Below the pieces are notes generated by a model, which saw only the letters and a list, made by a program, of their open reading frames with translations, had not been told where the DNA came from and ran no database searches. Source: Neelides folsomi (taxonomy: Eukaryota; Arthropoda; Collembola; Neelipleona; Neelidae). From it: DNA of 47,067 nucleotides. Below are positions 23,401 through 35,400 of this stretch, piece by piece. Where the stretch lies: positions 1 through 47,067 of the forward strand of contig JAQGBZ010000446.1 in the NCBI GenBank assembly GCA_034687125.1. The letters run 5' to 3'. Every line of letters begins with the position of its first letter. Position 1 is the first letter of the stretch. The position numbers were made by a program, and so were the translations under genes.

Positions 23401-26400
23401 TCTTTTTGTATTTTTATCCTTACCATTTATTTATTTTTTATGAATAAAACTAATATTATTATTATATTAGTACAGATAGGAGATAAAATATTATTTAGTT
23501 AATTGTATGTGATTAATTTATTTGTGATTGACAAAATGTAATGTTAATTGTGGATAATTGAAATGGGACTTTCTTTTTTGCCAAGAATTTTTGTTTCATG
23601 ATATGAAGAGGAATGGTAAGTGGAAGAGAAAAGTTTGCCTTTGTGAAGACTCCCCAAGGGAGCGCGGAGCAAACGGAGACGATCCAAATAAGGGAGATGA
23701 CTCTCGTCGCCCGCCCGAACTTTGACTTCGTCTGTGTCCGCATTGGGTGACAAATGGCGATGTAGCGCTCGCTGGTGAACGCCGCGATGGTGAGAATGGA
23801 AGCGTAGGTTGTGCATTCCGTAAGAACTCCCTTGAGATCACAGGCGAGCTCCCCGAAGATCCACGGGTACTGGTGCCACATTGAGAACAGTTCCATCGGC
23901 AGGGCTAAAGCAATAAATCCAAACTCAATTTGATCATTCCGCTCTCCACAAAAAATTCCGATTTATCCTTTTATTTCGTATCATTAACTCTGGGCAGCTT
24001 TGGGGAAGGGAGAAGGATTTTAAAACTTTCAATATTTGAGCTTATAAGAAATGGCAAAGTAGAGCGAAAAGCCGAGTATCATTTTTTTCTATTTTTGGAA
24101 CGCATTTACAATAAGAATATTGCAAAAGTTTTCCATTTAATCATATCCTACCTTTATTTATCAATATATTAACTCTTTTAAGTCTTATAACTAAATGTGG
24201 GTATATAAAATATGATTTTTAATATGCAATTTCGGTTATAAAAATTACAATGTGTTATCATAAAACTATTTAAATATGAATAATGAATAAAAAATATTAT
24301 TTAAAATGAAAAACCAATTTCTTTCTAATGAAATTAAAACGCCTATGCTTTTTATCGAATTTTGTGTTATTTCATAAGTCATTTGCTATAAAGCATAAAA
24401 CGCGAATTTTAATAACTCTTCTTTTAACAACTTGCAAAAATATTTTCCCAGGTATAATTAGCAGAGCGTGCGACGCCAATAAGCTTTTATCACAAAGAGT
24501 CGCAAGTCGCAATAAATTTTATATTATTTGGGTAACGTTGGTGGAAAAGAGCATGCGAATGCACCGCTCCCAACTTCACAATGTTTTCAATATTAAAGGA
24601 ATATTAGCTCAAGGAAGAATATCTTAACGGTTTTAATGGAACCGTTCCTTTTGAGCGGAATTTCTTTCAAACTTTCTCCCTGTGTAATTATTTCCCATAT
24701 CTTTCCACTAGAAAGGGAGAACTCAAAAAAGTTTGGGCGTAGGAAAATCCCTTTTTTCTATTTTTCTCCCGCCCAATTATTTCTCTTTTATTATCAAGGG
24801 AAAATGGGGGTTCTTATGGGCGCTTTTTGGGGGTGAATCTTCATAATCGTTTTTTCCCTCTTTGTAATTTCCTTATTGATTTATAATTTGAGTCCGAGTT
24901 TTGTGTGTGTGTGAAAGAATGCGGGGCCAAGAAAAGTTTCAAAAGGACACCCCTTTTATTTATGCGGCAGTGGAGGGCCGCCAAGAAAGCTTTTTAGAAA
25001 AATAACCCCATTCTTCTCAACACACAATTCGGCAAGGTTAAGGCAATTCATCACCCAATAATTTTCAAACTCAAAAGGATTTATTTTAAAAGGAAAATAA
25101 GGCGGGAGATCCAAAAAGTTTTCCTGTATTCATAAACTTTTTTCTTTAAATTCTATTAGCTTAATTCTTCTATGTATATAACTAGATATTTTATTTCTAA
25201 TAATGCTTTTTAACCTAAGGACAAGTTTAAAAAGAGAAAGAAATTGTATTTTATAAATTCTATTATAAATGTGTAAGGATGAGTATAATAGATAATAATA
25301 CATTCAACTATTGTACGTTTTGGATAAGGAAAGTTGTAACAAATGGGAGTTTTTATCTTCTCCATTCATCTCCCAACTACGAGAGAGATTATTTGATTAA
25401 ACAAAGTTCAGATTACACTTTACACGTTGTTCCCTATACAAAGGAAGTTAAGTTGTCGGGAAAGTACGTTGTACGTACATGTAAGTTGGGATGATAAATA
25501 AGATAATGTGTTGGAAGAAGGGACTTTATCTAACGCTAAGTAGCTCCTGTTCATTTTCCCTATCTTCTACCGACTGTCTCAACTTGTTCATTAACAATGT
25601 GAGAAAAGGAGTGTTGAGAAATTGAAAGGTTTATTATAAAACTATAACCTTATAAATCTAATTTCTCCTTACAAGCCTCTTCCTATAATTATTAATTATG
25701 TATGGGGAGAGGCTACAATCAAAAAGATGCTATGCATATACATAGTTTTATATCATACATGTATTATAGTGAAAGATCTAATTTAATGGTTTTATGTATA
25801 ATATTCTATTTATTATCATTTTATCATTTTATAAAATGAACAAAGTTTGGAAAATCTTAAATTATTTATTATTTAAATATTATGTATAGATCTGTATAGA
25901 ATATTAAAAATGCTACTTACTAATAAGTAAATATGATTATAGAGTATATGTATAAAGTATATATGATTAATGGGCAAAGATTATTATGGGAATTTTTGAA
26001 AGAATTCCCTGTTTTCAAACCGGTTTTGATCTTATTTAAATTCCGGGATATTCCGTTCACAGATTTAATAAGAACAATAATGATTTTAGTGTGCAAGGAT
26101 GAAATGAGCCGCCTGAAATTTAAAATTTTTTGTGTAAAAAATGGGAAAGACTGTCGGTGAATTCTGAGAAATGATTCACATCCTGGTCAATTTGAAAACT
26201 TTTTTATTCGAATAATTATGTATAATTTTTGACTTTATTAATTGTCTATGCTAATGCATATTATGAGTATTGTGAAAACCTTTTATAAAGTTTTTTGGTT
26301 GAAATTTAAATGAGTAATGTTCATTGTTTAATTATACAAAATACATTTAATTAATCACTAACTTTGACTAAGAAAACTTGTCGTTATCTATCATAAAGTT

Positions 26401-29400
26401 TCAAGCATCATAATTTAAAACATTAACAAGTTAATACAAACTGATATAATACAAATGCCTCTATGCAAACTCCATTACACCATAAAATGAATTTAAAGAT
26501 ACAATTAATAAAATACGTAAAATAGTATGCATAATATACCAATTTGGTGTGAAACTGAATTATTTTGTTTTTCCGATCATGTTATAATTGATACACATAA
26601 ATATAGCATTCGTGTAAGTATGTAATTATTATAATTTAAGTATTATTGTTATATTTATTTCTTCTATCTGTATATAGGGAAAATTGTAAATTAAATTAAT
26701 TTAAAACTATAAAATTATAAATTTAATTGCCAGCTATAATGGATCTTAATAAAGTTAATTGGATGTAAAATATATACGTGAATTTGTTGGATAATTAGAA
26801 AAAGATTGAGGAAGGGCTTTGGGGAATTTATGAATAAAATCCAGCTTCATGGCCATTAAAATATTAATCTCTCAAATCAGGATATCCAGTAGTAGTTAAT
26901 GGACTCCATTCGACTATTCCCTACAAACTACACACACAACAAACCCTTCACGTCCATGATCAACATGTGAAGTTTAATGGCTTCATAGCCCCACTCTACA
27001 TGCATAATGAAGTCATGGAGGCCCCAACGACTTGTTTTCCCACGTCGCGACTGATGAAGCTCAAAGAGATAAATTTTTATCCTCCGAGTTGAAATCAGAA
27101 TTCAAAGCAGAGGAAGCTCCGTCCCTCCCCAAAAGTTTAAATTGCGGAAACGTGGGGAATTATATAAAAGAAGCAACAAATTGATTTCCATCAAAAAGTA
27201 AAGCGTGCTATTTCTTAACTATTCTTATCCTTCTCTTCAACTCAACGTTCCCGGCATTTATTCAACATGAGTTTTTTGCTATGGCTAGATATATCAGTAG
27301 AATATTCCCATTCTTTCATCGAAGATTTCCAATATAAAATATCCTATATCAGATTTTAAGTATAAGGATCTTTCGTATAAATGTGGAGATCTAACCATAA
27401 GTAGTTGGGTCATATAAATATAAAACTACTTTAACCGCGTATGTACAGAGAACCGCGTATATATCCCCCAAATAAAAGTAAAGTAAAATGGCATAAAGTG
27501 GAGAACCGATTTGAATACATTAACCTCTTAACCGACGTCTCTCCTCATTGACCATTTAATAAATGTAAAAAAGAAATTGGATTTTCCATACTCATTCTAC
27601 ACAAAATTGTGTAGCTCTTTGCTTCACACAGAGCAAGGAATATTGGAAATAAAGTCATTATTAGAAACATCCCATCTAGTACAGTAGGTAGATATTTTAA
27701 GAGTCTATAGAATAACTAACATTAAATAAGTATCTGTATATGAGACATTTCAAATATGATCATGAGTGACACGTGTAAATCTAATATTATTAAATGCATT
27801 TTTATACCAAACATTGAAAATTTGAGGTTACATATAAACTGTTCCTGAAAAGTTTGTATTTGAATTTGAGAATAAAAGAGTTTGACGAGATTCAGCACTT
27901 TTCAATATAAACCTCAGGGGGTGAATTTGAATGCAAAAAAATTCATTTCCAAATTCCGCGTCAAGAACATTTTCCAAGATTCATTCAAACAGGGAATGGT
28001 TGAAGGCAAGACTTGGTTTTTTTCCTCCAACTAGTGAATTCGCCTCAAAAGAAGTAAAGATAAAGAAGGAGCACATTTAAGGACGAAGCACAATGAACTT
28101 GGTCTTGACAGACAAGCTTTTAACATTTCACAGAGACGACCGTTGTACATACAACCTCCACGCGAGAATCCATTTCATTTTCATTTGCTCTTCTGCTTTA
28201 CTGACTGTGAGCTTGAGATTCAGTTTCTATTCCCGTCCTATTCCTTCCCTTCTTCCTCATATATGATATCTCTCAAGACGGGAGATGGGTAGAAGGAGAG
28301 AAATAGGGAAGGTATAACGCATAAGTTATAGCCCCTGCCCTGACACATTCGATGACTCGATGAGAATTTAAAACACGGGGACGTCGCCCTTTAACTTCAT
28401 CCGAAGAGCGAAATGATTTCATTTACAAGTAGGAGCCTTGGCGGGAATTATTATCTCTTGAACAAATCGAGTTCACCTACTTTACCCAATTCAAATTTAG
28501 ATATCAAGGATGGGCGAAGAAGATACAATCTGAGACGCTTTGAGAAATGTGATCCATTCAAGTTTCCTTAATCTCTAAATTCCCAACAATGTTGACATGT
28601 GTTCAGAGTGAGCCGTCGCTCTCATTAATTATAATTAGCCAACACTTCACCTTTCCCTTAAACACATGTTCCTTTTTTAAATAAACACTTACAATTAGCA
28701 AAAATGGCGATCGTCAGCATGTGAATGAAACCTTTTCTTAAAGAAAATCTTCCCATATTTCTATGTGACGCACAGGGAAAATACCAACCGTGAAACCAGT
28801 TACAAATTTTATAGCAGTATGTATTAGCATGATTGTAAAGGATATTACATAGTATCATACATACATATAAGTACTTAAATTACACTTATTACAGATACAT
28901 AATGAAAGAAATACAGAAGTTTCAAGCTAAAGTTTTAATGTTATGTTTGATGTATGGAAAACATAGGGTTTAAACATGTACATTAAAAGTATCAATTAGC
29001 AAAAACTATTCAACTTAAAAATAAAAGAGATTAAATCTTTCCGTCTAAATGCTCCAAGACGCTCACGTCTCAAGTCATTGTGAGTTGAGTCGCGCTGGCT
29101 AATGAACAAGAAAAAACAAATGAATATTTTTATTCTTTCATTTCTTTCTTTGTGCATTAAAACCCGACGACCAAACCACTATTGATAGTCTTACCATATA
29201 CAAATGCATCTACTGGTACATTAGAATACATCTAAGAATACTGGTGGATACTTTTAGTCTTGAAGAAAGTCTGCTACGTACACGATATATGATCTATTGC
29301 TAAAAATTCGAACACGTCATTTCTTGGAATTGTAAAAGCAGCCTTGCAAATTCTTCAAATACATCAAGTGACTTTACCAGCAGAGTGAAATTAGGGAATT

Positions 29401-32400
29401 CCCAAAATAAACTTTTAATCGACTCATCAAGAATAAATGGACGAAGAGTCATTCGGGCGAAATGACGGAGAAAATTCTTTACTTTTTATTTCATTGTGAT
29501 TCAGTGGATTTGAACCTTTTTATATTTTGTTCTAACTAATATATCTGTACGAAATACGTCAAGAAGGGAGTATTCATAGAATCTATATTGTGCATAGGCG
29601 AAAGTTGTTTCCGCAATTTATGTTCCATTATGACCCGCAAATAGATCCTGAATGTGAAGTTTGAAAGTTGTGCTGTTCGACTACTATAGAAATTAAAGTA
29701 CAAATAAGTGGCTAAGTGTTCGATAAGCTTCTGGGCGTTGCTGGCACTATCACTGCACGATCCAAAGCATTCCTAAATATACATACTCCATATTTTGTAT
29801 ATATGGAATATATGGTTCCAATAACAATACAGAATGAACCACATGTATGATATGTATGAGCTCAAGTTTACATAATGGAGTGCGTAGTTCATATACGAAG
29901 TATTAAATCCTGTGTATTTGGGAGGACTTTGATAAATGGGCTCAGTTTTACTAAAGAGAGTTCTTAAGAGAAAAGAGGAGCTTGAGGGGGAGAAATGGAT
30001 CATTTTAAATGAGGAGAACAATGAGGAGGAGATGAGAAGGAAAAACGAAGGGCCGCCGATGAACAATATTTGGGCATGAAAAGAGTTGGAAAGACAGAGG
30101 GAGTGATAAATCTCAAATCCTCCTCACTCAATTTCTTCTTTGGGTCCAAAGTTGAGATTTTCATATTCCAAAAATAGTTTTACACACGCAGGTTTTCACA
30201 AATCCTTTTACCAAATCTTTTTCTGTTTTATCGTTCGCTTTTATTGCCCGTGCTTATTATCAATATTGTTATATCTAAGCATATTTTACGTTTTCACATG
30301 TCTGCATGTGTTTATAACCATTATCGGGAATCTCGATTCGAGATAATGTAAAAAGCCCTTTTTGTGTTTTAAGTGTTTTGTGTAAGGATCCGTTAGATTT
30401 TCATTATGATTAAAGTGAAGAAAGTGAAAAGATGGTTTAACGAATGGGAAAACATTCTTCGGACTTTCTTTCTTTTTTGTGAAAATATTTTTGCATTTTT
30501 GCAAAAAGTAGACGTGAAATAAATCATTATGATTGAATTAATGTAAGCACTTGCTTAAATCAGACACAAGTTTCTTCTGATTGTCCTATGAAAATTTTAT
30601 AGCTATTCCAATATTTATGATTCATGAACCATAATACCATGTATATTAATGTAACATAATGTATACATAATATTCATGTATGCCTTGTCTGTATATTGAA
30701 GACTTGTAGACCTTACAAATCCATATATTGTAGGAACACAAATACTTAGGTCTTAAAATCTAAAATACTGATTTAGTATATCAGTATTTAAGTATTTGTA
30801 TATGGTACATAACGTATTACGTCAATTGTGCTAGTCGGTGGATATAAAAGTAATATAAAAAGATCTTCACGATTCCTCCAGAGGTAGATAAGTAAAATAT
30901 CAGTTTGTTTTTTCCTTCCAACCCTTTAAATGTGTAGTTGTGTAGGCGGAAATGAAGTTAAAGGAAAGGCCAATAGAACCATTTGAATAATTTCAGCAGA
31001 TGAAACAAATTGCAAAGTCAACTTTACATTTCACGTGGGTTTTTAAGAATTATAAACTTGTTTTTTTTAGTTTTATTTTAATCTCAAGTTGTTTATATTT
31101 TAAATTCCATTACGCAATGCATACAAATTTTTGAGCTAATATTGTATATAAGATTCATTTTACATACATGTATGTATACAAGGATAGGTGAATATAATAT
31201 TGACTTTATGAATCATAATTAGTATGTATGTATAATATCAGTATTCACTACAAGACATTATTCATAAAATGGTTTTGCTCCATTATTTTACGGAAACTGT
31301 TGAGAATATTTTATTAATTACAAAAAACGTCCCCTTTTAAAAAACGAATCGCTATTCGTATAAAATCCTTTATGTCCTTTTTATTAAATGTATCAAAAAG
31401 ATGGGCTTATAAGGAACTTTTTACGGTCTTCGGAAACATGTTGCATCCTACGCAATAATTCAACTTGAATTTGTTATAACATGTGCATATTTTTGCATAA
31501 CTGGGTAATAAAAGAGATGTATTCCCCGCGCCCTTCTTATTACATTTTTCCTCCAAAATAAACGCGGGAGGACGAATGTATATATTATTAAAGCTATTTT
31601 AAGAGAAGCAAATTTTGACCTCCTCCTCATGATCTTCCCCATTATGTCTCAAGAAATTTGAATAATAAAACCCGAGTAGAAAAAAACCTTAACGCGCTCT
31701 TCCGCCATTGAGATTCAAAATTGGCATCTCTTCGAAATATTTTCTTTTTCCGCCAACACATTTGTCATGTTTATGCTGAATCTCCCGGCACACACACACA
31801 CACACCCCACTTGAGAAGTACATCTCCGAACCTCTTCTGTCTTTTCATGTAGTGGAGGAAAAAGTGGGATTTCTCCGTGGCTCATTTAAGCTCCGCTTAA
31901 TCCGAAGGGATAAAACTGGAAATGATATTTCTCAGCGTGGAGTCGGAAGGACAAGACGAAGGCGTTCTCTCCTCACCAATAAAATTCCGCCTTCGACTCC
32001 ACAAATACACACGCAATAGGAAACAACGGAATACACTTCTCTCTGTTCCACCATAACATTAGAGTTAGCTCAGATCAAATACCCTAAATCCTGTATAGAC
32101 ATACGACACACACACAAACATTCACGTGTTTATGCGTTGAAGAGCTGAAGCGAGCAAAAGGGTAAAAGGGGGTGGAAGATTTATTCCTCTTTAACACGAC
32201 GACCTCTAATACTTTCAACTACCCAACTGCTCCTTCGGATGAACCGGAAAATTTGAATAAACACCCAAAGTTTCACGCACTTTTGAGGATCTTCATCTTC
32301 CCTAATTATTCCCATTAACTTGGACCAAAATTTCAATCTTTATTTAGCTAGAACTAGATGGATATAAACTCAGCACATTAATTGGATTTTAACATAACTC

Positions 32401-35400
32401 GCATTAAAGTCACATTAATCTTTCACGTGGGCGATAATTATATTGGGAATTTAATTTTACTCTCATCTCATGATAATGATCCAATAATGATTGAAATATT
32501 CCTTTTACTTTTCCTATAATTTACTTTTACAGATATATCTAAATTTTTGTACGTTACTTTCTATATAAATAGTATTTTTTATTAGAAAATTCCAAAATAC
32601 CATATCTATAAAAGTGAAGTACTGTATAATAAGATTAAAAATACGAGGCATATTTATTTAAGCGTAAGAAGTAAAAGTTAGAAATAGGGTTGGGCTTGGA
32701 TTCACCCAGAAAATGGAAATTCGCACATGAACTCCATTTGGTTAAAAATCTGCACAAATAATCCCATGTAGGAAGCTATAGGGGCTTAAACGAGACATCA
32801 GAATTACCCTAATAATAATAAAAGATAAACTGGGTGTAGTAAAATTGATTTAAAAGGGCGATATGAAGAGACAGAGATATTCAACTCCTTTCCAATCTTG
32901 ATACAATCCATATTTTAATATAAAAATTCTATTCAAATAAGATATACCATAAACCAAACTGAAAATGCCAAATAACAATTTCCTAAATTGGAATATTTAA
33001 ACAGAATTTTCATAAAGTTCTTAAGCTTTAAACAAGTATCAAATATGGGTCTTTAAAATAAAGTGCCTTTTGAAATTTTGAAGGTCTTAGAATTTCTCGT
33101 CAAGTTGAGAAGGAAATCGGCTTATAGAAACCGACAGAGATTGTTTTGGTAGATTTGATTTTGAGCAAACTGTCATCTCCCGTCTCCGCCTAAATGAAAT
33201 TTTGACTCACTCAAAGCCCATCAAATTGACAATTCTTTTAGAAATAACTGGAGATGATGAGGGACATTTGATAAAGACGAACTTCCTTTTCCACAAATTC
33301 CCAATTTCCAACCAAGCGGAGTTTGATGGGGTGAATAGGGAAGTTTATGAATTCAACTCGTCGGCCTACTTTAAATAAATTTAAGGAATCCGGCTCACTA
33401 AATGTCACTTAAATTACCCAAAACCAATCCTCCGCTCTGCCCTTATGACTCACAAGAACTCTCCTTTAGAGATCCCCTATTGTTTATCTCATCAAGATTA
33501 AATAAACTACTAGCCAAGTAGTAAAGACAAAGGACAAACTTTATTTATTGCTGATTATTTCTCAGAACAAAGAAGTTCAACATCTTATTTAAATTTTACT
33601 CCTTTGGACTTTACCTGCTAATTAACTCAGAAGCTAATTAATAAGAAAACCATTTAGAGTGGATATTGATAACTTATAATACAATACAAAGTAAAGCATT
33701 GCACATTAAGGTATTCTATGATAACTTATTTACATAAATGTCTTTCCATTACCTATATAATTTTACAATATAAATATACCTGTAATGTAATACTCTTTAC
33801 AAATCACTTTGATGTCATTTTCAATAACAAAATTTTGAATTGTGTAGAGGTGAGCAATTAAATTGAGAATTAAAATGTCAATATTAATTACCTTTTATAT
33901 CTTTTGCCCAATTACAAATTCGCAATAAGATATAGGAAAAGTCATAAATTTAACATTACGCAAATACTACAAGTTCAATAAAGGCTACATGTGACTCGGA
34001 ACATTAATTTAATTTATTTTATATTTATGACTTGCCACTCGTATACCAATCTCCCAATCTTGTCTTTTTAACCAAATAAATTGAACTTGAAGGCCCGTCA
34101 ATTAATCATTTGGGCTCCGTTCCGTTTCTCCTTAATATTAAATTCCAGATGAACATTTTAAGTCAAAACTCAACCTTGCATTTGTAGTTCTTTCCATTCC
34201 ACAATTCTACTTTAATGGTTTTTAAGACGAAAAAAAAAGCTTTTAGGGCTACAAATTTTTCTAGTTCAAAAAACATGCATAAGCTGTGATGGAAATGTCC
34301 GGGACCGCCGGAAAATATTGTAAAAAATTATTTTACGCCTTTGAGCGTTATTGTACTAATGCAAGCACAAAGGATTCAATGGAGCGGGGAATTCTGGTGA
34401 ATGGTGTAACATGAAAAATCTCTTTTTGGATCAAAGGAATTAATATATTCAAAAAATGTAGTTATATCAGGAGTGACAATGACAGATTAAAGTGCCGAAG
34501 TGGCGGCCGACAGCTGTCAGAGGAAGAAGTCGGGAATTCTCTTGGTTGTGTTCTCCCTGTCGCATGTCCCACCTCCGCACACGGAATAACTTCATTGGGA
34601 GCAATCAAACCTACATTCAATACACTTCAACGTCAATCACTTCTTAATCTTAAATACAAAATTAAGGAATGGACCCGACATGTGAATATGTCTATATAAT
34701 GATATTTGTATTATTCATGTAATTTTTGACGACTGAAATTGACTAAAAATGATTGTAAACAATTCTAAGTAAAAATAATATATTTTAGGTACTTGTGTAG
34801 AGTATTGCGTACCATGTATGTATTACAGTATATATACTATAAAATTAATTATCCGTAGATAATTGATAAACAAAATACAAGTGCGTGGGATGAACTCAAA
34901 AAAGACAGAATTGGGTGACAGAAAACAATTTATAACTAAAGTATTTGGTATGTTCTCAATATATCAATTATCCTTCAAATTTTACCACTTTTGAACCTTC
35001 GTAAATATTTTAAGTTCAGTTTCAGTTCAACTCCCCGTGTACGCGTGAATGTAATTAAAAATAATTGAAAATTTTTGCTTATCTAAATTCCTTTAGACTT
35101 TATTTGGAAATAATTCGATTTAGTTTATCATTGAATGAAATACAACATAAATTATATCATACCGGTATCTATGTACATAATATAAATGCTGGTATCTATA
35201 CTACAGATACTTTATGCTTCTTAATTGTAGCCTTGAACGTGAACAAATAAGAAATATGCACTTAAAAGGATAAGTCCGATAAAATGAGTGATGGATTTAA
35301 TCAAATTGGTAGGAATTATAAATTCTTCATTTATAAACCTCCCAAATATAGTTTGAACCGTTTTTTGTTAGACTTTGTAGTTAGTAGTCAGTTTGTTTGA

